Below are positions 28,003 through 37,234 of a stretch of 40,609 nucleotides of DNA, piece after piece. The notes under the pieces are model-generated. The model ran no database searches. It saw only the letters and a program-made list of their open reading frames with translations, and had not been told where the DNA came from. The stretch comes from a virus. A program made the position numbers and the translations under genes. Where the stretch lies: IMG/VR virus record IMGVR_UViG_3300038469_000278, positions 1 to 40,609 of that record; one strand, 5' to 3'. Each line of letters begins with the position of its first letter. Positions within the stretch are counted from its first letter, which is position 1.

Positions 28003-29856
28003 TTAAGCGAATTGCTCCGCCTTGATGGTGAAAGTAAAGGTGCCGCCGTTGCTGCCGTCATTGTTGATGATCTTGATGTGCAGCTCTGAGGTCTCATCGT
28101 TATCCCTAACCCAAAAGGGCAAATGGTCAATGAAGGCTAAAGTCACCCCGATATTGATGGCCTTGTAAATCAAATCCTCATTATCGGTGCCTGGCAGAAA
28201 GGTATCCTTGGCATAGATTTCCACACCATAGGTCCCGGTCATCACCCCGCCGGTCTCATCAATCTTGAAGTACCAACATTCGCCCCGATTGAGCCAGCCA
28301 GGGTAGTTAAGGGATTGACTTGAACCTGCCCCCACCGAAATGCCGGATTTGGTCATGGTCTTGACCGCGGTGCCCACCCCGGGAATCTTGGCGGTGTAGG
28401 CCACCAGGTAAATCTGCAGGTCCGCGGTATCGACGCCCGACGCGGTGACCAGAAATTCCACCTGGCCGGCCGCATCCATTTCCACCGGGATCAAATCGGT
28501 GTTTTTCTGGCTGTCATAGACCCAGACGGTAAGAGCATCATTGGCCGAAGCCCCGGAGCCCGGCCGCCGGAATACCACGTTGATGCCGGCCCCCGGCGCA
28601 TCATCATAAAAAAACACCCGCAACCACGCGGTCTTGCCCGTATCCCCCGCGGCTATCTGGCTGCTTAAATCCAGGGTTTCCCAATCCGAAGACGTCCCCC
28701 GGTTGGTCTCATCATGGACCTTGGGGGGCTCATCGAAGTGCACCAGCTTGTCGAATTCCTGCTCCCCCAGGATGGCGCTATAATCCACTTCGCCCAGCTC
28801 GTAATAGGTCGTGCCGTCGTTGGTGTATTCCCATTTGTCCGTGGCCTCGTTCCAGCGGATCCGGACATTGGCGGAGGTACCCCGCTCCACTTCCAGGGCG
28901 CAGTTTTCCGAGGGCGTCCCGGCTTCATCATTATTCAGGGTGAACGTGGGGCTGGTCGTGCCGGTGTCGGTGTTCTGAGTATGGCTGCCGCCCCCGGAAC
29001 CGCTGACCAGGGCCGCGGTGCGCTTGTCCGTGACCGTGGTGATGGCCCCCGACGCGGTGACCACCTGGTAGAGGGGAATCTTGCCGGACGTGAAGCCGGT
29101 GGTATTGGCGCTGACCGTGCCGGTGGAGGGGTCCACCTCCACATAATTGGTCTGGTCATCGGTCAGGGCCACCTGGCCCGCGGTGGTATCGGTGATGGCA
29201 CTGTCGTTGCGGACCTTCCCGGCCCGGTACTTGAAGTTCAGCCCGGAATGGGGCAGATCCTGGCCATAGAAACCGGCAAAGGGGTCCAGGTCCTGCTCGA
29301 TGGCCTCCAGGCGGTCGGCGGCCTGGTCAAAGCTGGTGCCTTTCCATGCACTATCAAGTAAATCTTGATATTCATCGCCGTCAAAAAGAATAGAAACGCC
29401 GGTATAGAGGGCCTTACTGCTTACTTCATGGGTGCTGGCATCCCAATAGAATTGCCGGGTGGTGCTGGCATCTGCGGAAGTGGCAATGGTGGGATTTCCC
29501 GACGCATCGATATTGACGTACTTGGTGCCGGTGCTTTCCCCAGAAAGGGCCAAATCGGTATAGGTGGCCTTGCTGTAAAACTGGAGGGAGGCATTGAGAT
29601 AGGCCCCGGCTGCCACCCGGAGATAATAATTGGGGCCGGTGAGCGTGCCTTCATCGAAATCGTAGGATGCTATCCCCACGATGCCCCGGCGGTCCAGGAT
29701 TTCATTTAGTCCCTGGAATAGACCCGATCCCATGGCCCCGGAAACCTTGGCAGCCAAATTATTGATGGCCGACTGGATGGCCGTATAGTTTTGTATATGC
29801 CTGACCACATAGTCGGCCTTTACATTAAGCCAATCCAAAAAGAGAATTAAATCCAT
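28003..29856 (-). CDS. Large tail fibre / tip protein
   Basis: 617 residues. Residues 1-60 are helical (attachment region). A beta-rich, Thr/Ser/Asp-rich body follows with a GSGGGSHTQNTDTGTTSPTF segment near 290-310, typical of phage fibre modules ('HTQNTDTGT' with later 'ALEVERGTSANVRIRWNEAT'). The C-terminal 200 residues form another beta domain (TAWLRVFFYDDAPGAGINVV). Order after the hub genes supports a fibre or tip role in host recognition. Confidence 0.7.
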   Translation of the reverse strand: MDLILFLDWLNVKADYVVRHIQNYTAIQSAINNLAAKVSGAMGSGLFQGLNEILDRRGIVGIASYDFDEGTLTGPNYYLRVAAGAYLNASLQFYSKATYTDLALSGESTGTKYVNIDASGNPTIATSADASTTRQFYWDASTHEVSSKALYTGVSILFDGDEYQDLLDSAWKGTSFDQAADRLEAIEQDLDPFAGFYGQDLPHSGLNFKYRAGKVRNDSAITDTTAGQVALTDDQTNYVEVDPSTGTVSANTTGFTSGKIPLYQVVTASGAITTVTDKRTAALVSGSGGGSHTQNTDTGTTSPTFTLNNDEAGTPSENCALEVERGTSANVRIRWNEATDKWEYTNDGTTYYELGEVDYSAILGEQEFDKLVHFDEPPKVHDETNRGTSSDWETLDLSSQIAAGDTGKTAWLRVFFYDDAPGAGINVVFRRPGSGASANDALTVWVYDSQKNTDLIPVEMDAAGQVEFLVTASGVDTADLQIYLVAYTAKIPGVGTAVKTMTKSGISVGAGSSQSLNYPGWLNRGECWYFKIDETGGVMTGTYGVEIYAKDTFLPGTDNEDLIYKAINIGVTLAFIDHLPFWVRDNDETSELHIKIINNDGSNGGTFTFTIKAEQFA

Positions 29857-29867
29857 TGACGTTTTCC

Positions 29868-30347
29868 TCAGACCAGGAGTGCCACCAGTTCATCCTGCGC
29901 ATTAAACCGCCCCCGGGCGCCGTACGGCACCACCCCGTAGCCGCCATAGGTATCCAGCTCGTCATAGGTCAAGAGGCGCACATAATAGCCGATAGTCTCT
30001 TCGCTGACCACCTGCCCCAGGGTCTCGGTAAAGCTCACGTACATGATATGTTTGGTGCCCACCGCGGTCTTGGCGATGCCCACCACCTCGTATTTGCCTT
30101 TGCCCACCTGGCGCAGTTCCACCGGCTTGCCCACATCGGCATAGAAAAGTTGATCATTCATGGAGGCAAGCGGCACAGCTATTAATATTTCTTCCTGGCC
30201 GATATCCACATCCACCGCCCAAATCCAATGCTCCTGATCAGCATAATACTGATAGGGCACGCTGGCGGTCTTGCCGATGATGGTCTTGCCGGCCTTGGTA
30301 ATCTTGGCCTCAATGACCTGACCCAAATTTTCCCTGATGGAACTCAT
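29868..30347 (-). CDS. Tail-tip associated protein
   Basis: 159 residues, not recognised. Beta-rich (AGKTIIGKTASVPYQYYADQ, EILIAVPLASMNDQLFYADV, KPVELRQVGKGKYEVVGIAK). The last segment would fit an OB-like fold as in tail-tip spike or connector domains. It overlaps the upstream hub-like gene by 4 bases (ATGA). Role from position only. Confidence 0.5.
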   Translation of the reverse strand: MSSIRENLGQVIEAKITKAGKTIIGKTASVPYQYYADQEHWIWAVDVDIGQEEILIAVPLASMNDQLFYADVGKPVELRQVGKGKYEVVGIAKTAVGTKHIMYVSFTETLGQVVSEETIGYYVRLLTYDELDTYGGYGVVPYGARGRFNAQDELVALLV

Positions 30348-31897
30348 ACCAGGGCCCCCTGCAGGACTTTGAAGCCGTCCAGGTTCAGCCGGGGCACCTG
30401 GCCCCGCTCAATCTGCTTGCTCAGGTTGGTGATGAACATGCGGCGGCCATCCGGAAGCTGAACAATATCCCCGGTCTCCAAAGCCAGATCATCGTCCAGG
30501 CTGAGTTTGCGGGCGTTCAGGCTGGATTTCTGATAGATCAGCTCGGTCAGGGCCACGCTGTCGGCCTGGTCCTGGGAGCCGATGAAGTCGTTCCGGATTT
30601 CCAGCTCATTCTCCTGCCAGTATTCCAGGCCGTCCTCAATGGCGATGCTCTGCTTCTCCAGATAGACGAAATCGTAAGGCACCCCCCAAATTTCATATTG
30701 GGCCGATCCCAAAGACATCATGATTAGCAAGATGCCTATGAGATTTGCAGCTTCTAAAGCTCTGCCCACCGGAATGGTTTCCCACATCACTACACTATCG
30801 GGAATCCAGGCTGACGCTAAATACCCGGCCAAAAGCGCCCCGGCCAGAATGGGCACCCAGACAGAGATTTCAATGGTGATGGTGCCATGGAAGGCGTCGT
30901 TCTGCTGATAGCTTTCTTCGCCTACCGGCAGCAAATTGTCATTGACACTTTTAATGACGTGCATCTCGGTGCGCTTGGCCCGCTGGCGCCGGTCTTTAGA
31001 CCAATAACAGGGGAGTTTTTCCTCGAAAGTAAAAAAGCCCGTGGTGATGCTGGCCTGGCCCAATACCTGGAAATCCCCTTCGATTTCCGTGAGTTCCGAA
31101 TCCAGATAGGTGACGATCACCTTGTTGATGCCGTCCTGGGTCACCGCGGGAATCTGATAATCAAACACCCGAATGTAATCCGGCAGGAGGCGGTCCGGCG
31201 GGCGGGACAGGTTCTTGGACCACAGGGTGAGCTTGCCCTCGCCGTTAAACACGGGCACCGCGGAGACGACCTCCAGGCAGGCGCTCACCATGTCCCAGGG
31301 AGCCATCTGCACCATCTGGTTCTCTTTGTGCATCAAGGCCCGGCCCAGGACCTTGGGGATGAGGTATTCCCAATCCTCTAATCCCAGGAACACCCCGGCC
31401 ACGTCCTCCACTAAAATGCCTAGGTCGGTGCCCGCGGTATAGTTCTTAGAAGTGCATTTGCGGCGCTTGAAAGCCTGATTATTGTCCCGGGAAAACGCCG
31501 CCACCTGGGCCTTGAAGGTCTGCGTGGTGCGGGAGTGGATCCAGCCCACCTGTCCTTTGAGAAATCCTGTGAATGTCCATATCCAGTTGGCTTCGGCTAC
31601 CCGGCTGTCGCCTTCCTTGAGACGGATCAGGCAGCCGTCTGCCAAATAGTGGGCCTCCGCGCCCGTATCCGGGTGAAAATCTCCGGCGCTGTCAGCCAGG
31701 CTAAAGGCCATCTGGGCCGGCGTCCAGGCAATGGGACCCACGATATATTCCGTCAAATCCTTGGGCGTCTGCGTATAGGTCCCGGCAATGATGGCGCTCA
31801 CCTCATCCAGCTTGGTGTCAAAGGCATAAACCCGGTAAGCGGGGCGGCGCACCCCGGCGCTCAGCGCGGCTTCCAGGTCCGGGTGCAAGGCCCTCAT
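30344..31897 (-). CDS. Tail hub-like protein with internal membrane-like segments
   Basis: 517 residues. The plan (N-terminal strand-rich domain, Cys/Lys-rich FKRRKCTSKNYTAGTD middle, C-terminal DDDLALETGDIVQLPDGRRM) resembles phage tail hub or baseplate proteins (T4 gp27-type). Residues about 355-405 contain two hydrophobic stretches (WVPILAGALLAGYLASAWIP and LIGILLIMMSLGSAQYEIW), which may enter the inner membrane during ejection. It is coupled to both neighbours. The hub assignment rests on order after the tape measure and on length. Confidence 0.6.
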   Translation of the reverse strand: MRALHPDLEAALSAGVRRPAYRVYAFDTKLDEVSAIIAGTYTQTPKDLTEYIVGPIAWTPAQMAFSLADSAGDFHPDTGAEAHYLADGCLIRLKEGDSRVAEANWIWTFTGFLKGQVGWIHSRTTQTFKAQVAAFSRDNNQAFKRRKCTSKNYTAGTDLGILVEDVAGVFLGLEDWEYLIPKVLGRALMHKENQMVQMAPWDMVSACLEVVSAVPVFNGEGKLTLWSKNLSRPPDRLLPDYIRVFDYQIPAVTQDGINKVIVTYLDSELTEIEGDFQVLGQASITTGFFTFEEKLPCYWSKDRRQRAKRTEMHVIKSVNDNLLPVGEESYQQNDAFHGTITIEISVWVPILAGALLAGYLASAWIPDSVVMWETIPVGRALEAANLIGILLIMMSLGSAQYEIWGVPYDFVYLEKQSIAIEDGLEYWQENELEIRNDFIGSQDQADSVALTELIYQKSSLNARKLSLDDDLALETGDIVQLPDGRRMFITNLSKQIERGQVPRLNLDGFKVLQGALV

Positions 31898-32445
31898 GAG
31901 GCCTCGCCCACCACGTAAAAGGTGAAGACGATTTCCCCGGCCACCGCGCCGTTCAGCAGGGCCTGGTAAGCCAGGGTGATGTCCTGGCCGTCCACCCGCA
32001 GGGATTCAATGACGATATTGTAGCCCGTAGTGGTGCGGTCCTTGGGCCACCAGGTGATATATCCGGAAGCCGGCGGATTCAAAACGTATTGCAGCAGTTC
32101 CGCAAAGAAGGGCAGTTCCGGCAGCCGGGCAGTTCTCTCTGATCCGGACCAGGTTTCCACCACCGGCCGGTCCGCCACATAACCGGGCCATTGGGCCAGC
32201 TTATTCCCGGCCAGGGTCATTTCCGCTTTGGTTATGGGCCGGCCGCCGATGGGCGTGGTATAGAAATTCGCGGTCTTATCCGGATTGCCGTAATAGGTCA
32301 GCACGGGCAGGGCAGCCCCGGGATAATGCAGCTCCCGGGGGGCATTGCTGCCTACGGCCACCGGCAGGAGCACCAGATCCACACTTTCCTCAAAGCTGCT
32401 GGCATCCTGAATGGTGAAGTTGGTAAAGGCGGAAATAGTGGCCAT
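31894..32445 (-). CDS. Tail-tip protein
   Basis: 183 residues, beta-rich (ITKAEMTLAGNKLAQWPGYV, GYITWWPKDRTTTGYNIVIE, GAVAGEIVFTFYVVGEAS). Unrecognised; four-base overlap (ATGA) with the hub-like gene suggests the two products work together, perhaps as distal tail protein and hub. Confidence is moderate for translation and low for role. Confidence 0.5.
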   Translation of the reverse strand: MATISAFTNFTIQDASSFEESVDLVLLPVAVGSNAPRELHYPGAALPVLTYYGNPDKTANFYTTPIGGRPITKAEMTLAGNKLAQWPGYVADRPVVETWSGSERTARLPELPFFAELLQYVLNPPASGYITWWPKDRTTTGYNIVIESLRVDGQDITLAYQALLNGAVAGEIVFTFYVVGEAS

Positions 32446-32446
32446 G

Positions 32447-33586
32447 TCAAATCCCGTCGGTATATTCCGTGGTAACGGTCAACGTGTCCGTAGCCGGGCT
32501 GGCCGGAGCCAGATAATCCACCATGACCTGGCCGTTCAGCCGGGTCATGATATTGCTCTGCAACAGGGCCCCGTCCGCGCCCGGATCTTCCAGGCTGGCT
32601 TGCACCCGGTAGGGCGAGATGCCTTCTCCGGCATCGCCTACCAGGAAACTCTCAAAGGGAATGGTCTTGCCCACCCGCAGGGAATCCAAGGGCACCGGCT
32701 CAGTCAGGGTATCCAGCTTGGGAATGGGCCGGTAGGCCTCCAGGGTGCAGCGGTTGGCTCCGGTGGCCGGATCATCGGTCTTCTCGCGGAAGAGCACCAG
32801 ACGGCCTCGTTTGGGATCGAAACTAAGCAGGTATTTTCTATCGCCTTCGGCCTGGGGGTCATTGATGCGGGACAGGAGTTCAACCCGGGGCCGGGTGTAA
32901 TCAATCTTCATCACCGTACCCTGGCTGCCCACGGCCCAGCAGTAATTCAGGTTTTCATAGGCCATGTCCATGAGATTGGCAATGGGCGCATAGAGCCATC
33001 CCAGGTAAGTCGGGGTGGTGTTTAAATCCTTCCAGAAGTGCAACATGCTGCTATGACTGAGGACCAGATAGCCGGTCTGCAAATTGACGATGCCGCCATT
33101 GGGCGCGCCCCGGGACAGGTCCGGGCAGTTGGGCAGATCATCATCTTCGATGAACCAGGCGCCGTCAAAGGTTTGGAGATTATAGGGGGATACTTCAAAG
33201 ATTTTGCCGAAATTCCAGCGGTTATACATAAAGCACTTGCCGAACGCGCCGCTCTCTACAAACATCGTCATGTTCAGCCAGACTTCCCCGAAGACGGAAT
33301 AGCCGCCCGGGACCGAGGCATCCAAATCTGGGCGGTGTTCCAAAGTATCGGCGTCGAAAAACAGGCGCTTGATACCGCCCCCGACTATCCCGTAGGGCTC
33401 TAAATACATGATAAAGGCCACGTGCGCGTCCAGGGGCGGGCAGTAGTAGAACCAATAAACCGTATACCAGGTTTCGGCGTGGGGATTGTCCGGGGTGCAG
33501 AGGATATCGCCGTGCTTGATTACCGGCCGGCCATCGCATAGGGGGTATTCATAAGGAGTGGTCTGTTTGATCTTCCACAGGGCCAT
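32447..33586 (-). CDS. Tail-tip protein, possible beta-propeller
   Basis: 379 residues starting at 33586 (MALWKIKQTTPYEYPLCDGR), fixed by TGATG with the upstream gene; the longer frame from 33739 runs inside that gene and is rejected. Repeated strand pairs with bulky aromatics (WFYYCPPLDAHVAFIMYLEP; YLLSFDPKRGRLVLFREKTD) suggest a propeller-like domain. The C-terminal 70 residues (ISPYRVQASLEDPGADGALL) form a separate module, probably Ig-like. Function from position. Confidence 0.5.
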   Translation of the reverse strand: MALWKIKQTTPYEYPLCDGRPVIKHGDILCTPDNPHAETWYTVYWFYYCPPLDAHVAFIMYLEPYGIVGGGIKRLFFDADTLEHRPDLDASVPGGYSVFGEVWLNMTMFVESGAFGKCFMYNRWNFGKIFEVSPYNLQTFDGAWFIEDDDLPNCPDLSRGAPNGGIVNLQTGYLVLSHSSMLHFWKDLNTTPTYLGWLYAPIANLMDMAYENLNYCWAVGSQGTVMKIDYTRPRVELLSRINDPQAEGDRKYLLSFDPKRGRLVLFREKTDDPATGANRCTLEAYRPIPKLDTLTEPVPLDSLRVGKTIPFESFLVGDAGEGISPYRVQASLEDPGADGALLQSNIMTRLNGQVMVDYLAPASPATDTLTVTTEYTDGI

Positions 33587-34530
33587 CAGAGCACCACCTG
33601 GGCGGTCAGGGTTTCGGCTCCCAACTCCCCGGCCAGACTGGGCCCGAAATAATAATTCCGGGCATAGCCGTCCGCATCCGTCTTGCTGTAGGGTTTCTCC
33701 AGGTCGCCCTTGCCACTGGTTAAAGCCCAGGTGATCCACCAGTCAGCGCACGGTTCTCCTATGCTGCCGGTAAGCTGCACGGTGACCTCGTGGCCCTGGT
33801 AGCGTTTCACCGTGGCCGGGCTGAATACCGGGGCGGACAAGGCCGCAGGCAGGGGCGTGGGTAGATAGACGTCCACCACCACGTCCCGGACGCCCACGGC
33901 GCTGTAAACGCAGCGCAAGGCCAACAGCAGATGGTTCACCGGATCATAGGCCAGGCCCCGGTTCTCGAATTGCGAGCTAACGCGGGTCTCCAGTTCCACG
34001 GTCTGAGTCAGGGTATTGATAAAGGCGATCTGGCCGCCGTCCCAATGGCCCACCACCACCCGGCTCCGGTCTATCCAGGCGATGGCTTCAAAACCGAACG
34101 GCACGCTCATGGACCACAGCAGGCTACAATCGGCGAGGGCATACGCCTTGAGGCCGTTATCACAGACCAGCAGCCAGCCGTTCTCATCATCCACCAGGGC
34201 GCAGTTGCCGTAGGGCAAGGTCACGCCCAGGGTATAGGTGCACAAGGGCGGCTGGATGCCCTGCAGGGAGAGCTGGGTAAATTCATCCACCGCATAGAAG
34301 TGCAGGCCCACCCCGGTCTCCTGCACCCCCTGCACCAGGCGGCCCCGGCTGCGGGGATAGAGCAGATAGCTGCGCTTTTCGGCATACGGAAAGTTGGAGC
34401 CGTCCTTGAAGGCTTTGAACAGGGTGCCTTTGTTGTGCCAGAACATGGCGCCCCAGGCCGAAATGAAGCAGCACTGTCCCAGGTTGGAAGCATTGAAGGT
34501 CTTGGTGGAGGTGTAAATCTTCTCAAGCAA
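33586..34530 (-). CDS. Tail-tip protein with propeller-like repeats and C-terminal Ig-like domain
   Basis: 314 residues. Segments such as NCALVDDENGWLLVCDNGLK, LLWSMSVPFGFEAIAWIDRS, VVVGHWDGGQIAFINTLTQT and GLAYDPVNHLLLALRCVYSA repeat a strand-turn-strand plan of WD/propeller type. Residues about 240-314 (GHEVTVQLTGSIGEPCADWW... SKTDADGYARNYYFGPSLAG) resemble an Ig-like domain. Together with the next gene it may form the tail-tip ring. No enzyme motif. Confidence 0.5.
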   Translation of the reverse strand: MLEKIYTSTKTFNASNLGQCCFISAWGAMFWHNKGTLFKAFKDGSNFPYAEKRSYLLYPRSRGRLVQGVQETGVGLHFYAVDEFTQLSLQGIQPPLCTYTLGVTLPYGNCALVDDENGWLLVCDNGLKAYALADCSLLWSMSVPFGFEAIAWIDRSRVVVGHWDGGQIAFINTLTQTVELETRVSSQFENRGLAYDPVNHLLLALRCVYSAVGVRDVVVDVYLPTPLPAALSAPVFSPATVKRYQGHEVTVQLTGSIGEPCADWWITWALTSGKGDLEKPYSKTDADGYARNYYFGPSLAGELGAETLTAQVVL

Positions 34531-34786
34531 GGCGTTTCACCTTCACCCGGTCAATATGTCCGGCCAGACCGGCGTCCGTCGGGGCGAAATAGACATTGGT
34601 GGCCAGCCCCGCGGCGTCCGCCTGCACCAGGGCCGTTTTCAGGGAGCCGTGCGGCGCTTCTTCCTCCTGGGTCAGGTGATTGATGCCCACCAGTTCCCAA
34701 TAGGTGGCCAGGCCCGGGGCGCCGGCGTCAAAGGTCAGGTTGCCCCCGCCGCCGATGTAGGGCCGGAAGCCGTAAATAATCGCCAT
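34523..34786 (-). CDS. Small protein after the tape measure with Ig-like end
   Basis: 87 residues, coupled to the tape-measure stop by TGATG. The segment SLKTALVQADAAGLATNVYF-APTDAGLAGHIDRVKVKRL resembles the end of the next protein (SKTDADGYARNYYFGPSLAG), so the two share a module. It may bind the tail tip next to the tape measure. Function unknown. Confidence 0.5.
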   Translation of the reverse strand: MAIIYGFRPYIGGGGNLTFDAGAPGLATYWELVGINHLTQEEEAPHGSLKTALVQADAAGLATNVYFAPTDAGLAGHIDRVKVKRLA

Positions 34787-37227
34787 CAGGCCCCCTGCAT
34801 CAAGGCCGCGGCCAGGTAATCGGCCAGAAGTTGGGCCAACTGCCCGGCATCCAGGCCGGTGATATTGATGCTCAGCTGCCGGGTATTGCGCTCAATTTTA
34901 TCCAGCCAGTTGTTGGTGGGGATCAGCGCATCCGCCAGACTGGCGCCGATTTCCCCGATGGATATTGAGGTGGGCCCGGCCACGATGCCCCGGACCGCCT
35001 CATGCGTAGTCACCCCGATGCCGGCCCCGGATGGAGAGAAGGAGCCGCCCCCACCGCCGCCCAGGAACATCATGCCGATGAGGCCCAAAACGCCCAAAGC
35101 CGCGTTGGCAATGGACTTGCCCACGCTGCCGAACAAATCCAAAAACAGGTTTTCCAGCCCGGCCTTCAGGGCCTTGAAGCCCGGCTCCAGGGACTGCTTA
35201 AACAGATCGCTGAAAAAGCGGTGCAGGGCCTGTTGAAGGTCCCGGCCCCCCTGGATGAGGCTGTCCACCAGGTTGCTGATGCCGCCGGCGATGGTCTGGG
35301 CCCAAACCTTGGCCTCTTCGCCGAACCGGGCGATCTGCAGTTGGCGGCCGGCGGCCACATCAAACCGGGCCATAGAGGCGGCGGTCTCCTCCGGCGTGGC
35401 CCCGGCCTGGCCTAATAGTTTCAGCAGTTCTTCCCGGCGCTTTTTTTGCTCTTCCAGGAGCTTGAGAATGGCGAATTCCCGCTGTTCCAGTTCGGTGAAC
35501 GCGGCCTTGCCTTCTTCATCCAGGATCAGATCGGTGATTTTCTGGCGGGCCTCGATCTGCTCCTGTAAAATTTCCACCAGGCGCTTTTCATCTTCCAGGC
35601 GGGTCCGGGTCTTTTCGGCGTTCAGGGAAATAAGCCGGGTCTCATGCTCCAGGAGGAGTTTCTTGCCCATGAGGTCCCCGGCCTCAGGGCTCACCTGGCT
35701 CGATGCGATACGGGCCTGCAACTCCTTGACGGCCAGGTCATAGGCCTCTTTTTCCTTGGCGATCTTCAGATCCAATACCGCCAGAGTTTCCCGGGTCAAG
35801 TCCGCTCCCAATTGGTTGACTTGGCGGTAATAATCCTCCGCGGCAATCAGGCCCGCCTCCAGGTTTCGGGTCAGCTCCGCCTTTTTCAGATCATATTCGC
35901 TCTTCAGGGTCTTGAGGGCTTCTTCCGCGGCCTTGACTTCCTTGTCCCGCTTGGCTTCCAGATAATCGGCCAGGATTTTCAGCAAATCTTCGGCATGCCC
36001 TTTGGTTGCGGCTTTCTCTTCCTGGCGTTTGCGGTCTTCCAGTTCGGGCACGCCGCTGGGCGGCGGGATGCTGACCTTGACCCGGCCCGCCAGGATATCT
36101 TCCGGCGTCCAGCCCCGGCCCGGCCCCACGGGCAGGCCCTCGGCCTGGGCCCGTTTCAGGGCCGCGGCCTGGGCGGCCGCCAAATCGCCCCGGGCCAGGG
36201 ATTTCAGCATCTGAAAATTGGCTTCATCAATCTGCAACGCCTTGGAGAAAGCCTTGGCCCAACCGACGATATTCGGCATGATGTCCCGGATAAATACCAA
36301 GACATCGTAAATGCCGTCCAGGGCCGCTTTGACGCCCTTCAACACCTCCTTCAGGTCGGCCCAGGCATTGCGGATACCGACGATTAGCTCATCCTTGTGT
36401 TCTTTCAGATAGGCATTGATATCTTTGAGCAGATCCACCACATCATCATACAGGCCGGCCAAACCTTCCCGGCCGATGAGCTTCAGATGGGACTGCAGGG
36501 TGTTCTTTTGGGCTTCATAGGTATTCTGGATTTTTTCCAGGGCCGCCTGCAGGCCGGGAAACAGGGAGGCCAAAAACTGCAGGAGATCGCCGGCTTCCCG
36601 GTGCTCTGCGACAATCTTTTCCCAATCCGGGCCGATCCGGTCTTTCAGCATCATGGCCACCGCGCTGGTGGCCTTGGCCTGGCCGTCCACGATGGCCCGG
36701 AGTTCCTGGGCGATCTGAATCTGCTGGTTCATGCCCTGGGTGGATAACTTGATCTGATCCACCAGCAGACCCAGGGCCTGCACGTCCTCCTTGCGGGCCA
36801 CCACCCCCTTTTGCACCAGAATGTTAAAGGCCTGCTGGAGGTCTTGAGCCGTGCCGAAATGCTTGGCCGCCTCCTCCTCCAGGGCCTCGTACATCTCTTT
36901 GGCGAATTCCAGATTCTGGGCCAAGGTGAGGCCGGGATCGCTCTTGTCTTTGGCCAGATTGGTGAGGGTGGCGGCAATGCCGATGGTGGTGACTTGGAAT
37001 TCATCCGCGGCCTGGAACGCGGCCTGGAAGCCTTCCTTGATCTTGCTCAGGGCCAGATACAGACCTGCGCCCAGGGCTACGAAGCTCAGGGCCTGCTTGA
37101 CCTTCTCCCCGGCCCGCTCCGCCATGCCCTGAAAGGAGGCGAGCTGGCCCCGGCCCTCGGCCAGGCCCCGTTTCAGGTCGCTCAAATCCGCGCCCAGTTT
37201 AGCGATTAAGGAGCCTAAGTCTTCCAT
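34786..37227 (-). CDS. Tape measure protein
   Basis: 813 residues, the longest protein in the window and placed after the G/GT chaperones as expected. Long helical coiled coils (residues about 390-600, for example EARQKITDLILDEEGKAAFT), an N-terminal amphipathic part (MEDLGSLIAKLGADLSDLKR), hydrophobic FVALGAGLYLALSKI near 50, and a Gly/Ala membrane-like segment ALGVLGLIGMMFLGGGGGGS near 730-750. It sets tail length and is ejected with DNA. At 813 residues a tail of about 120 nm is expected from the usual 1.5 A per residue. Its last 60 residues are duplicated in the early gene at 19554-19940. Confidence 0.92.
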   Translation of the reverse strand: MEDLGSLIAKLGADLSDLKRGLAEGRGQLASFQGMAERAGEKVKQALSFVALGAGLYLALSKIKEGFQAAFQAADEFQVTTIGIAATLTNLAKDKSDPGLTLAQNLEFAKEMYEALEEEAAKHFGTAQDLQQAFNILVQKGVVARKEDVQALGLLVDQIKLSTQGMNQQIQIAQELRAIVDGQAKATSAVAMMLKDRIGPDWEKIVAEHREAGDLLQFLASLFPGLQAALEKIQNTYEAQKNTLQSHLKLIGREGLAGLYDDVVDLLKDINAYLKEHKDELIVGIRNAWADLKEVLKGVKAALDGIYDVLVFIRDIMPNIVGWAKAFSKALQIDEANFQMLKSLARGDLAAAQAAALKRAQAEGLPVGPGRGWTPEDILAGRVKVSIPPPSGVPELEDRKRQEEKAATKGHAEDLLKILADYLEAKRDKEVKAAEEALKTLKSEYDLKKAELTRNLEAGLIAAEDYYRQVNQLGADLTRETLAVLDLKIAKEKEAYDLAVKELQARIASSQVSPEAGDLMGKKLLLEHETRLISLNAEKTRTRLEDEKRLVEILQEQIEARQKITDLILDEEGKAAFTELEQREFAILKLLEEQKKRREELLKLLGQAGATPEETAASMARFDVAAGRQLQIARFGEEAKVWAQTIAGGISNLVDSLIQGGRDLQQALHRFFSDLFKQSLEPGFKALKAGLENLFLDLFGSVGKSIANAALGVLGLIGMMFLGGGGGGSFSPSGAGIGVTTHEAVRGIVAGPTSISIGEIGASLADALIPTNNWLDKIERNTRQLSINITGLDAGQLAQLLADYLAAALMQGA

Positions 37228-37234
37228 TTCCGCC